Assembly (NCBI RefSeq): GCF_030272615.1
Contig: NC_081412.1
Coordinates: forward strand, 342,543,870-342,607,869
Source of the DNA: Cryptomeria japonica
Taxonomy: Eukaryota > Streptophyta > Pinopsida > Cupressales > Cupressaceae
Length of the DNA: 64,000 nucleotides
Direction: 5' to 3'
A program made the position numbers and the translations under genes. Shown piece by piece: positions 1-11,534 of this stretch. Numbering within the stretch: position 1 is the first letter of the stretch; every line of letters starts with the position of its first letter. Below the pieces are notes generated by a model that saw only the letters and a program-made list of their open reading frames with translations, did no database searches and was not told the DNA's origin.

Positions 1-1012
1 TCTTTGATGGCTCGATCATAACGAATTTGACTCCACCTTACATGAGCTTCACAAAGGTGTTTGTGGTACGCATTCAAGTGATCCTACTCTCGCCAAATTC
101 ATAGTAACCTTATACATGCACCAGCATAGGAGCTGCAACCATTCACCACATCTTGGCCTTTCTGTCAATGGGGACTTGATATAGTAGGAAAGATTCATCC
201 TTCCTCTTCAAAGGGACTTAAGTTCATTATCATCACCACAGAGTACTTCACCAAGTGGATCAAAGTAGTCCCAATGACCACCGTGACTGGAAAGCAGATC
301 TCATCATTCATCCTCAACTATCTCATTTGCATATATGGCATCCCTAGTTCCATCATCATAGATAATGGACGTCCTTTCAAGAATCAAGATGTACAAGAGA
401 TATGCGAGCGATTCAATGTCCAACATCATTTTTCCATACAATGGCCAAGTAGAAGCATAAAAAAAACAATCCTGAAAATCCTCAAGAAAACAATGAATGA
501 TGCTTGCAGGGATTGGCATGTACAACTCAATCCATCACTTTGGGCCTACAGAACAAGTATCCACACACCTATAGGGGCTACACCATATTCATTGGTGTAT
601 GGTTTAGAAACAATTCTGCCTCTTGAGGTAGAAATCCCATCTCTCTGAGTATCTTTGAATGGCCTCATACTAGATGAGGAATATCGAGTGACTAGGTTAC
701 ACGAACTAGAGCTTCTTGATGAAAAATGACAATGTGCCTATGATCATCTCAAGGCAGATCAACAACGAATGTGCAGAAGCTATAATCACAAAGTCATCCC
801 AAGGGCTTTCAAAATTGGTAATCTAGTCTTTAAAGAAAATCCCAGAAATCAGCAAGACTGAGAGAAGAAGGGGAATTTTGAGCCCAACTGGTTGGGACCA
901 ATTGTCATCATATGAACCTATGGATCAGGAGCACATTGGTTGTCAAATTCAGAAGGGGACATACTCGATGAACCAACCAACAACATCCATCTGAAGAAAT
1001 TCTACACTTGAG
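1..1012 (+). pseudogene. Tat-type Ty3/gypsy integrase, C-terminal part, broken
   Basis: This is the end of a gypsy polyprotein entering from the left edge. The longest open piece (274-648) carries the middle and end of the integrase core: a DNG-type second catalytic Asp segment, then the W-A-Y-R-T and T-P-Y-S-L-V-Y-G motifs that close the core in Tat/Ogre-type elements. Upstream, in-frame code reads into a D-I-V-G segment with the first Asp. After a stop at 646 the homology continues in shifted frames (about 735-1010) through a basic C-terminal domain that ends near a K-K-F-Y motif. The segment expected to hold the catalytic Glu is altered and no clear Glu is seen there. Several stops and frameshifts make it non-functional. 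The 5' two thirds of the element lie outside the window. Family assignment is by motif only. Confidence 0.8.
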
Positions 1013-2080
1013 TTGTCCAATGCATAGATCAAGCAAAAAAATAAAAAAAATAAAAAAAGAATAAAAAATCGTCACTAAGGTGAAAAATTGGCAAACATGC
1101 ACCTTATGACACACACAAAAAAAAATCAGAAAAATACAAAAAAAAGGGGAAAAACAAATCATAAAGTGCAATAAAAATAAGTGGTGAAAACTTGGCAACA
1201 AACACCACTTGTGAGAGAATGACTCCTCCATCTATCAATACTTGTATCATATCTTTGGCTCCATCTGATCTAAGCCTATAGCCATCACATAAAACATACA
1301 CGCCACATCATCCTGGACATACTTAGCATAGTCACTATCCCTGATAATCTAAAGCATATCCCACCATGGCTTGGTGATAAGTGTAAATATCCATATCGAG
1401 TAATATCTAGAGTGGGGGCAAGTTTGTGACCTCTCTGGGGGCATCTCACCTTTAGGTTTTAACAACAGGTCAAACACACATCGAGAGAAAACATAGATCA
1501 TAACAATCAACAAAGAACATATCAATGAGTGAGCGCAAACACGAAAGGGAAAACGTCATGGCTCTTTGAACTGATCATACTTGCAAGATGTTTTATGTGA
1601 CAAGGATACATTCCAAATAGCATGCATGTTTACTTGTGGTTTTGATCTTTTGCTTATCATATCTCCTAGGCGACTCAAGGATGTGTCACAACTAGAGAAG
1701 CAAGGAAGGAATGTGATGTTTTCTTTGTCTACGATATGTGAGTGAAGACTTTTACCGTGCAAATTTGTCCTACGAAGAAATCAAGTGGCATATCGCTGAG
1801 GACATTTTGGATTTGCATTGGACCAAGGTTAACTCTTGTTTGATCTTGTTTGTTTATGCAAGAGACACTCAGGTCATCTTGGTTCAATTATACCTTGATG
1901 CTTATGCTATCTTTCAATATCAAAATCCATGCAAGTTATACTCAGGTTGTTATGGTTCAATTATACCATGATGCTTGTATCAACTTTCAACACATCAAGG
2001 CCCAATGATGACAACAAAGGAAAGACTAACACTTTGATCAAGAAGATGACAACTTGTGGGAATGAGAATGAATTAGTATC
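1013..2080. other. Non-coding 3' region of the gypsy element
   Basis: No supported gene. It holds A-rich simple sequence (1030-1150) and the candidate PPT. Short frames here have no recognisable motif. It is most likely 3' untranslated or LTR sequence of the Tat-type element. Confidence 0.5.
1409..1426 (+). promoter_or_regulatory. Candidate polypurine tract after the integrase
   Basis: A GAGTGGGGGCAAG run about 400 bp after the integrase end is followed by TGTGACC, which would suit a PPT and LTR start. A second G5CA run follows at about 1437 and a third at about 6879, so the true 3' LTR start is not decided. No LTR partner is in the window. Confidence 0.35.
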
Positions 2081-2084
2081 ATAT

Positions 2085-2210
2085 CATTATCATATTAATC
2101 TTGCATTAGGTTGCATATCATTTCATGTTCATCTTTTATTAGTATCATATCATTATCATATTACTCTTGCATTAGGTTGCATATCATTTCAGGACCATTA
2201 ATGTCATAAC
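2085..2210. repeat. Tandem repeat, about 56-bp unit
   Basis: Two clear units begin with TTAGTATCATATCATTATCA at 2084 and 2140, and a third degraded copy follows from about 2200 (TTGCATTAGATTGCATATCA). The units are about 56 bp and AT-rich. The frame open through them is a by-product of the repeat, not a gene. Confidence 0.75.
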
Positions 2211-2384
2211 ATGTTAATCTTGCATTAGATTGCATATCATTGTTATTTTTGCTTTGCATTGGGTTGCATATAAATCATTATGTGCATTCTCGTTATCATA
2301 TAAGTTTGCATTATCATTACCATTTAGACCATGTTAAAAATCCTGCATATGGTTACATTCATTGCATTAGTTGCCATTATCATT

Positions 2385-2532
2385 ACATCTCATGCATCTG
2401 ATTTTCAAGATACATCTCACATCATCATTACATCTCATACATCTCATTTTAAAGATACATCTCATTTTAAAGATACATCTCACATCATCATTACATCTCA
2501 TACATCTCATTTTCAAGATACATTCACAAATC
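2385..2532. repeat. Tandem repeat, 63-bp unit with an internal 20-bp repeat
   Basis: CACATCATCATTACATCTCA starts at 2418 and again at 2481, a 63-bp period. Inside, ATTTTAAAGATACATCTC is repeated once more. Because the unit is a multiple of three, open frames run through it on both strands. These are not considered genes. Confidence 0.75.
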
Positions 2533-3149
2533 AAAATCATATCATTATTATAATGCATCCCATACCCGAGCATCATCATATCGAGCATATGTAAAATTCT
2601 AGATTGCATTATCCACAACACACAAAATCACAAAACATGATTAGAAACATCTACATTTATAAAATTCAACCATCACTTGCATATCAGCTTCTAAACATAT
2701 AGTACATTACAACCATCATATAAGCATATGGATCATAAAATTAAAAAACACACACATCACATCATCATCATCAACATTTGAAAAAGTCATCTAGATCAAA
2801 AGCATATCATATGGCTCATCAAAATCAAAGTAGCTGCATCCACAACATATCATCATCTATATGTGTGACCACATCCTGATCCAAAGGAAAAAAAAGGATA
2901 TAAGTTAGAAACATATCATCGGTGAAGTAATCAAATGACCAAAGTCCTTGGATATATATCAATACAAAATGTCCATCACATCACATTACATCAGTATCAA
3001 TGCAATCAATAAACATCAATAAGATCATCAGAACATCATATGAGAACATCACTAAGTAGCATATCAATAAGATCAAAGTACAACAATGTATCATATCTAG
3101 AGGTCATCAAAATAAAAAGATATATATACATCAAGGTACAAATACAAAA
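2533..3149. other. AT-rich sequence without a gene
   Basis: Degenerate CAT/ATC-rich sequence continuing the composition of the preceding repeats. I see no ORF, RNA gene or element boundary that I can support. Confidence 0.5.
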
Positions 3150-5260
3150 TCTATGATCACGATCATGACGCAGGATCAACCTGACCACCTCCAAAACCTA
3201 CTGGTCGAGAGCTCAAGCTACCCACACCTGTGCTACTTCTAGGAGAATCCCTCCTAGGACACACAACTCCCTCACCGCCTCTCTGTCTCTAAGAACCCCT
3301 GCACTGAGAACTGGCGGCATAGGTAGGAGCACATCGGTCCAGGGGTACAACCTGAAAATATAGAGCCTATAGTACTTTGACCACCCTATCTGCTCAATAA
3401 GACTCTGGATGGTGTCCCTTATAACACCCTGTGTGGCTACCTGCTGCAATGATCACACTGTCTCCTCTGCCCAACCTTGTCGCTCTATCTCTACATCTCT
3501 CTCCGCTTGAGTAGTATCCTGCTCTAGTGACACTGTCACCACCTGTCTCTGTAGCTGTGCAACCTGTGCTTGGGCTTGTGTGAGCTTACCCTATACCCTA
3601 TGTAGCAAGGCCTATAATGCTGCTATCTATACTTACTGCTGATGAGGAGGCACTCTAATTTGCAAACCCTGTGGCTACAAAGGCCGTGGATCCTTCATAC
3701 CAACTTGTCGAGGGGTAGGAGGGGGCATATATATCCTCCTCTGTCAAGCCAATTGCTGCACATTATCCTCCTCCAACTCCTCCTTCGCTACTGCTCCCAC
3801 CAATCCCATCAATCCCACTCCTCCACCAACCTCGTTAGACTTTGTCTCCTCGTCAGAAGAATCACTCTCCTCCTCAGATCCTTCACTGTCTGATCCCTCC
3901 TCAACCTCCCATGACAACAACATCCTTCATCTGTACCGGCCCTCCCTGCCCAACCCCACTCCTCCATCCTCCTTCTCTACCCTCACCACTCCTCCCCCCC
4001 TCACCACTTCTCCTCCTCCCTCATCTCCTCCTCCTCCCCCGCCACCACCTCCTCCCTGATCATGTCCAATCACACCACCTACAACAATCCTACCACCCCT
4101 CCTCCCACCTTAGTGACCTCTGCCCTAATCATCATCATCATCGACCTCCTCTGGTGCAAGAATCGACTCTCCTGGCCCTGTCACTCAAGGGAACCTGTGT
4201 GTCAAAAATTAATGCGTATACTTTGCAGTCATCCTTGCATCGGCTATATCCTCAAACATACTCCATACGCAACAAGGAAAAGAATAGAACTCAGTCTGAG
4301 CTATTGCAAAATCTAATGTGGGGCCCCAATTTATCCTCTCCTCATGTACCCGAGCATACACAGTCATCCTCTACGGCATCAGCTGCACGTGCCCAAATTG
4401 TCGGTAAACCCAAGGAATAATGAACTGCTCTACCATGTATGAAGTGCGACCCACAAGGAATCTTCTCATAAATAAGTGGGGTATCTCAAAAGCATTCTCT
4501 ATCCATGGATCGCACAATCGATAGGGCCTCCACACCACTATATCCATATCATCAAGAGCCTGCCTCCAATACTCTAACATCCTGAGCATCAACTAGGAAG
4601 AAACCTAGCTATACATCATCATAAAAGGTTCCCCTACTAGTCTGAACCTAGGCCCAAGTGGAGGGGTCACGACTATGTGCTCCCATGCACAAATCTATAG
4701 TAAAGTGCATCTAGAAGCTAGGCTAGCTGCGCCATCATAAACAATCTGGTGAAGCTCATGATATAAATGGGCGAGAAAAAAATACCCCATACATATCATG
4801 TGCATGCCTGCACCATCTGTCGGAGAACTCGATCCCATCCAACTGATAAACCATGTGACAACCTATCTGAAATTAGGAAGCTACCAATCAAACCTGCCAA
4901 AACTGAAGGGAGTGGGGCATAGCTGTCTACCATGTCCTGCCACGCCACTGAGTAACCTGCAATGGGGGATCACCAAACAACTCTCACAAAGCATGGATCT
5001 CGCCGGCCTCCTCCACATCATACTCCATAAGCTCACTTGTGATCGGAATCCACAAAATCCAATAGACGTCCTCCAATGTCATTGTGATCTCACCCGTTGG
5101 CAAATGGAAGGTGTTATGCTCGCTGTGCCATATCTCGGTCATCGCGGTGAGTAGTTCCCTATTCTTTTGATAGGACAACATGTGTAACAAGTGGATGAGA
5201 CTGCAAGCCTCTACGACTGCCAAATCATCAGCACTCAATCAATCTTGCATCAAAAAAGTC
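3150..5260 (-). pseudogene. Plant mobile domain (PMD) protein, antisense to the gypsy element, broken
   Basis: Read on the minus strand, several frames together give a PMD protein (Pfam PF10536 type, related to MAIN/MAIL). At 5238-4984 there is a segment with H-N-T-F-H-L-P-T-G-E followed by T-L-E-D-V, the start of the domain. A shifted frame near 4800-4720 has A-H-L-Y-H-E-L. At 4592-4371 come V-V-W-R-P-Y-R, G-R-T and a closing R-Q-F-G-H-V-Q motif. Downstream is a Gly/Glu-type low-complexity part (opposite the CTCC-rich stretch 3840-4110) and an open piece at 3449-3213. At least three frameshifts or stops separate the blocks. PMD proteins are plant-specific, and transposable elements have repeatedly captured them. 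Position and antisense orientation downstream of a Tat-type integrase fit the antisense extra ORFs known from such elements. Confidence 0.72.
3840..4110. repeat. Low-complexity CTCC/ACC-rich tract
   Basis: A strongly pyrimidine-rich stretch with repeated CTCCTCCTCC and CACCACC triplets. On the plus strand it gives Pro/Leu/Ser-rich frames, on the minus strand Gly/Glu-rich ones. It lies in the C-terminal half of the antisense PMD gene and explains the long plus-strand frame 3842-4420, which I do not treat as a gene. Confidence 0.7.
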
Positions 5261-5499
5261 TTCGGGAATTTTTCCCAAAGCATGAGCACTCCTTGATAAA
5301 CCTATATCAATACATGGATATCATCCTATTAGATACATCTATTCTACATAATCCGAAAATCAACAAATCAAGTGATGACAGTCATACAATCAACCAAGAT
5401 CTATCCAGTTATCCAATCAATCAATCACGCACCATATCAAAAATCATATCGACAATCAACAACAAGCTTCATATCAGGACTCATATCAAAAATCAAATA

Positions 5500-6320
5500 C
5501 CATTTTAATGACCAAAGTTCCATATCGACAATTAATCTCAAAAACACATCAATCAAGTTCCAATCAATCCAGACTCATATTGTAGATCAATCAAGTCAGT
5601 CTCCTATTGACAAAACAACTCATATCGAACACAGACCCATATCGAATTAGGACCCATATAGAAATTAGATCCATATCAAAAAAAATTTGACCTATATTGA
5701 ATCAAGACCCATAACCATATCGAAATCAGACCCATCAAATAACGACAAATTGACCCATAACGACAAGTTGACCCATAACAAAAAATTGACCCATAACAAA
5801 AAATTGACCCATAACAAAAAATGACTCATAACGAAATCAAAACCCATATCGAAATTGGACCCATATTGCAAACAAACTCATATCGAATTTGACCACAATT
5901 GATCCAAACTAAAATTCGAATTGACATAACAGACTCATAATAACAAACATCAATTAACAACTGAAATCAACACATTCGATCCAAAATGACACTTTGGCAG
6001 AGTGCAAAACTTCATAAAAAATCTAAAAACCAAAATTGCACATGTTCAAATTTTTCAAAAATCACACAAAATGCTCATTGTCTCATATGCGCCAAAACAG
6101 TCATCAAATGTGCAAATTCATATGTGCTATTTTATCAATCATATGCGCGACTAAAATCATCAAATGCGCTGAAATACATGTCGTATGTGCAACACTGTTT
6201 CGTATATGCACAATACTGTTTCTCATATGTGGCAATCAAAACATCATATGTGCCACAAGAAAAATCAAATGCACTACGATAATTGTCAAATGTGGAACAA
6301 AATTCATCGCATGCACTAAA
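5500..6320. repeat. Degenerate short repeats (ACCCATATCGAA-like, then CATATGYGC-like)
   Basis: From 5570 to 5900 the motif ACCCATA(T/A)(C/A) followed by GAAAT, CAAAA or similar recurs about every 15-25 bp, including three near-identical GACCCATAACAAAAAATT units near 5770-5825. From 6060 to 6320 a CATATG(T/C)GC motif recurs. If the antisense PMD gene is spliced as proposed, this block lies in its first intron. Confidence 0.6.
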
Positions 6321-6463
6321 AGAAAAATTATATGCATGAAGATAGAAGCCAAAAAAGGAAAACACACAAAAAATCCTAACTAGCCCGAAAAATTTAAAAA
6401 TCTTGCAAAAACACCTAAAAACTAAGCTAAAATTCACACAAAGGGTTAGAAAATCGAACTTAC

Positions 6464-6537
6464 CGGTGGTCTGTACTCTGCTGGCCTCTCAAATCAGCGA
6501 AATCACTCAAAACACTGATGGTGATAGGGGGTGCCAT
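6464..6537 (-). other. Candidate first exon of the antisense PMD gene
   Basis: On the minus strand an ATG at 6537 opens 24 codons plus two bases that end at 6464, directly followed by GTAAGT (6463-6458), a strong plant splice-donor sequence. A TATATAAG box lies 74 bp upstream of the ATG. Together they look like the start of an independently transcribed, spliced gene. The acceptor is not decided; a T-rich stretch ending in GCAAG near 5255 is one option. No homology of the short peptide is claimed. Confidence 0.45.
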
Positions 6538-6610
6538 CTCCTATTTCTCCTTTAAGCTCCAATGCTCCAAAGCCAAGTGTGCAAATAAAGTGGAAATGGG
6601 CCCTTGGAGG

Positions 6611-6618
6611 CTTATATA
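6611..6618 (-). promoter_or_regulatory. TATA box of the antisense PMD gene
   Basis: TATATAAG on the minus strand inside a GC-richer stretch (GGGCTATATAAGCC), about 74 bp upstream of the candidate ATG at 6537. This predicts a transcription start near 6580 and a 5' leader of roughly 40-50 nt. Confidence 0.45.
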
Positions 6619-6739
6619 GCCCATGCCGATGCAGATGGCTGTGATGCCTCGGTGGATGTGTGGGGCATGTACGTGCTATCCCCACATAGTCTTCACCCCT
6701 TTTTTCAATATCATTTTTAATAAATCTATCGGGCAATAA

Positions 6740-9660
6740 ATTTTAAAATCCAAAAAACAAAAAAATCAATTTTTTTTTCAAAAATCACAAAAAAAAACAA
6801 AAATCGCACAAAATCCCAAATATCATCGTACTTCATGTTGCTCCCTCGAAAAATGATTTTTTTTTTAATTTATCACCTAAGGGGGCATATCATCATCATC
6901 ATATCAACATTTCCATATTAGCTTCATCATCAGTCTCGTATCAACACCAGTTTCATATCAACATCTCATATCAAAATCATTTTTTCATATCCAGGGAATC
7001 ATATCGACAACTTTGGCAAACAACATCATATCAAATTTTTTTGACAAGAAACAGTGACTAAAGAGATACTATGTGAGACAAGCATACTTATAAAGTAGTG
7101 TATCCGTAGTTACAAATGCATTACAATCATAAGAATACACCAAAACAACTCGTTGTTAATTGAAGCTATAGTGATCAACTATTATAGGAATGTAAAATCA
7201 TAGGCTACTATTACAATCAAATAGCAATTTGACAGCAGTGAACGGTTCTAGATTTATAGTAGTCACTTGACTAAAGGTAATAGGTCACTTGACCATTCAT
7301 ACCACAATGATCAAAAGTAGTCACAAATAATCAAAGTTTCATGATATTCATAGCCCATGATAGTTATGCATATTGGCATTGTACAAAAAAGGAACATCAA
7401 TTCACATTCAAAGAATATCATAAAGGGCTGTACAAAAAAATACATTATGACAATAAAAAGAAGCAATAATGAGTCATCATACAATGAGTAGCTAGAAGGA
7501 TATAGTCATAAACAACATAAACAACATATGATTTAGCAAGCCTAGAGCATAATGAAGATGATCACAATGAGCAGGGTGGTTAGAGGTTAGACAAAACTCA
7601 ATGATTAGTGAACATAGCAATACCATTAATCTAATGATAGTAAGATGAAAAACACAATCTTAGACATGCCTATGGGACCAACCCTACCCTATTTCCAATA
7701 TAAAACCAGTCATCCATAAAGGATAGTAATAGGGTTTCACAAAGGCAAGTGTAAAGACCGAGACAAGGATTTGTGCAGTCTCCAAAGGCATAAAAGAACA
7801 TCATTAATTTGATCATAGAGACATAGTTGAGCCCAATTTAGGAACAATCTTAAATGAAGAAATGAGTAATCTATCAAAGTAAGAGAACTGTGACATAAAA
7901 GGGATATTCACGTTCATGAAATAATTAATAGACAGACCAAGGCACCGATGATTCTATTCTAGGTCTCTTGCATTGAATGGTAGGTCAAGTAAATCATAGT
8001 ACCACAAGGAACACAAAATAATGGAATCACCAAAGTGCAGACTTCTAGAAGCATTCCATGAATCTAATGAACCAAGGTTTTTGATCTAGTAAGTCACAGT
8101 TACAATGTCATGAAGAGAAATCACTATATAGATGAGAGAATAATAGTGAAACATTTCAATATAATATGACAATAAGCTATAACATGGAGCAGTTGTCAAG
8201 AGCTCAGAACACCACAAGGTATAGAGATTAGCAGAAAAAGAAAGACAAACAATGAGATTAAAAAGGTAGTGATATAGACTCATATACATAAAAGTAAATC
8301 TCAATCACGAGCTTTGAATATGAACAATGAATCATAGTGCATAGAGGTTATGATAGAGATTACTCAAAAGTATGGTGAATAAAGCTATAATGACAAAACC
8401 CTGTTCAGGAAATGATATTGCTGCCATGGAAAATCTCAGTCAAAGGGCATTCATTTTTGTAAATCCATAATTACAGGGTTCTAACAGTAGTGTTCATCAA
8501 CAATAAAGGCATCAGACCCTTATGAGCAGTCAAAAAATTAGTTGATAGTGTATATTGAAGATGAAAGACAATACTAATAGTGAAATGCTAAGGGTTTGCT
8601 GATTTTAAAGAAATATCATATTGAGAACAATAAACGAAGGTGACACTCACTATCAAATATAAAAGCTTATTGTTCGCTATCAAAGAAGATCATAGCAACC
8701 CTTACCTCATAGTGACTTCATAGTCACAGGGTTTTTGTGTTGATAGAACAATCAAATGTCATGAAGATAAAAAGCTACACAAAACCCTATAACAACAAAA
8801 TAGATTAAATCCCATCATTCATGCCAATATGTACAATTTAGGATAAGAGTTTGCATTTGGAAAAAGGGAAGATACATTATTTCTTGTTTCAAAAACTTCT
8901 TGTGGAAATATACTCAAAATATTTATAGTTACAGTCCATAGTGATAGAAGACAAGAAGGGTTTTGACAATAAAAATGACAACAAAGTATGATACAATAAG
9001 TGAGCAACCTTGAGACAAGTTCTATCACAAATGACCCGGAGCGGACCACAAACCCAGAGTTGTAGCTATTGAGAATCAAGAAGAGCAGTAAAAAAAGAGT
9101 ATGTATCATACATATTTTAATCACCAATGAAAGAAGCAAGAGAAGAGTGACATATTTCTAGGGTTTAAATAAAATTCTTCATCCATGCAAAATACAACAA
9201 CTGCAGTCCAGATAATGCATAGAATGCATGTATAAAAGGGATTTCAAAGTAAAACCCTAGATATTTTTACATGATTTAATTAAGCTTATGCAGAAAGATT
9301 CCTTTTGCAAAGTGAAAAAAAAAGACAAAGCCAACACATAAACAACATGGAGAGGGAAATAAGTCACATACCACATACAAAATCTGAAACCCCTGTTCCT
9401 TCTAGCCTTCGAAGTCTCAGTTCAATGCCCAAACAGAGGAATGTATGGCTGCCAGAGGGAAAACTTCACGGTGAAGACACAATGCATAGTAAATGATAAT
9501 TGGGGTTCGAGCTTCTATTTTAGCTTGCGTGCCCTAAAATATTGGCTTTAAGTTTCATTTATTTATTTTATAGAAACAAACATTGCATATAATGAAGCCT
9601 CGAGGTCATTGAACCTAGGCTATTTTGTAAAAGAATATTAAAAGAAACTTTGTATTTATA
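6740..9660. other. AT-rich sequence without a recognisable gene
   Basis: About 2.9 kb with only short open frames, none with a recognisable motif. It starts with a G5-containing tract (6879, TAAGGGGGCATATCATC) that resembles a PPT. A TATAAAAG box sits near 9232 and a 63-codon frame follows at 9305, but nothing supports it as a gene. Confidence 0.5.
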
Positions 9661-9661
9661 A

Positions 9662-9751
9662 AATTCTTTTTATAATATAATATGATTTAATTAAGACTTT
9701 TTTATTTAAAAGTCTTAGTTACGTTATATTATATAATATAAAAAAAGAATT
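9662..9751. repeat. Imperfect inverted repeat (hairpin)
   Basis: The arms 9662-9700 and 9708-9751 are imperfect reverse complements. Both begin or end with AATTCTTTTT/AAAAAGAATT and meet at AAGACTTTT/AAAAGTCTT, separated by a loop of about 7 bp. It is very AT-rich. It could be a hairpin or a small palindromic element; no target duplication was found. Confidence 0.55.
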
Positions 9752-11490
9752 ACTAAATTAAAATTAATATTTTTACTTTATTATTTACTGAAATTAAAAT
9801 AAATAAATATTTTAATAAATACTAAAATAAAAATATTATAAGGGATATGTGATTTTACTTTAAAACTCAAATAAAACAAATTGTTTTATCTTAGACTGAT
9901 AGAGTAAAATTATTTTAGAAGTCCAATATAGTTGAGTGCATGCAATTACAAGAACATGAGAGGTTCTTTGTCTTTCAATGTTATATTTGCCGGTGATCAT
10001 GCAAATTTTTCAGATTGAGGGGTTTTCTTTTCTCACTACTATATTTGGCAGAGTTACCATGCAGTTGTCTAAGGAAGAGTTTACTTTTTCAAGAGAGTTT
10101 TATTTAGCAGCTCAGGACATGCAAAATTTTCAGAGGTTAATGCTTTTCAGATGAGATATTTTTGGCAATAGAGGTGACAGTTCTATTTTTAGCACAGGGG
10201 GTCTTTTTCATGCAGTATCAGTGGTAGACCTATTTAGAGCATTAGAGGCTATTTTTGGTAGGGTTACGCATGAGTTTTTAAGGCTATTTTGGGCAAATTC
10301 GCCCAAGGCATTTTCTCATGCAGTTTTTTAATTTTAGGGTTTTTGAAGGAGACTATTCTATATATTCATTTCTCCTCCTTTTTTCCCTCTGGTTCTTTCT
10401 TTTTGCATACACATTTTTGCAAAAAAACATTGTATCTCAGCACTATAGTTTTTCAGTTTTATAGTAGGATTCCTTTGATATTATAGAGTTTCATGTGTTT
10501 GCCTTGGTAATTGTGCATGTTCATTTACAGATTTGATAGAGGTTTATTGTGTTTTGGTCCAGAAACCTTTGAATTTCTGTCTCTTTTATGTGCACGTATC
10601 CTTACTTTTCATATAATCACAGGTTTTAGGTTGCGCAAAAGAGGTATTTGTCAATTTGGTTGTGAAACTGGTTTTCCTTCCAAGTTTACGATTCCCTTAG
10701 CCTTCCTACGAAATATTTATGTTGTTGAAGAGTAAATTATTTTATGTGGACGAAGTTTCTGTCATATTTTTGTGGATTTTTTAGGTTATTATCATTATAA
10801 TTTTTGGTGTATCACCTCCTAGTTTAGTTGCAATTCTCAATATTTTTAGATTATTTCTCTCTTTTCCACACCAGTCATTTAGTTTTTGAGGAATTCAAGG
10901 GAAGACGACGCATAATATAGAGATTCACCTTCAACTTGAGCAACCCACAAGCTCGAAGGTGTTTTCATGTTTCACAGGATTGCTTGGTTTTACACTTAGC
11001 ATCATGGGTGCTATCCTCCATGACAACAATGCCATTTATCCTCCTTGAGGACAAGTTTTGCATTTTGAGAACCCTTCACCTTCCTCCCAATTCCTATTTA
11101 ATCCCTTCTTTTTCTAAGCAATTCATCCACTCTTTCATAATCAGATCGTCATAATGCCAAAATAATCCACCTTCATCCAATCACACCGTTACTCTACTGG
11201 AATTATCATCCATCATTTATATCTCATATTTCACCCACATCCATTATCATTTGCATCAATAATCATGGAGCAATATTGAGCATCTAAAGACATCATTGAG
11301 CACATATAAAATCAAGGAATAATCAAATCGAAGCAGGCATTTTGGTTTGCGTTGCATTGTTATTTTAGTTCCGTTTTGATTTTGTCATTCTAATCTTGAG
11401 GTGTATGATGTCTTGTGTATGCTTGCTTAATGGTTAATTAGCTTACCTTTTAACCCTTTGTATTTGCATGCACATTTTTCATCACACATT
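9752..11490. other. AT-rich region with leader/LTR-like sequence, no gene
   Basis: No coding region supported. From 9960 to 10320 short phrases such as ATTTTTGGTAGGGTTACGCAT and ATATTTGGCAGAGTTACCATGCA recur in degenerate form. A CTTGAGGACAAGTTTTGCATTTTGAGA stretch near 11042 resembles the CTTGAGGACGATGCAAAACATTGAGA in the 3' untranslated part of the element at 39589-47358 (near 45522). This suggests remnants of a Tat-type gypsy 3' end. Confidence 0.35.
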
Positions 11491-11534
11491 GGGAAAAAGT
11501 GGAAACAAATGCTATATGAGTTAGAGTAATGAAT

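Noticed and set aside
2085-2535. CRISPR-like regular repeats
   Set aside because: Direct head-to-tail tandem units without unique spacers, in plant DNA.
3842-4420. 192-codon Pro/Leu-rich plus-strand frame
   Set aside because: It is the reverse of the CTCC-rich part of the minus-strand PMD gene; low complexity and no motif.
9305-9496. 63-codon frame downstream of a TATAAAAG box
   Set aside because: No recognisable domain or splice pattern; too weak to call a gene.
10289-10735. Two short plus-strand frames
   Set aside because: Phe/Leu-rich chance frames in T-rich sequence.
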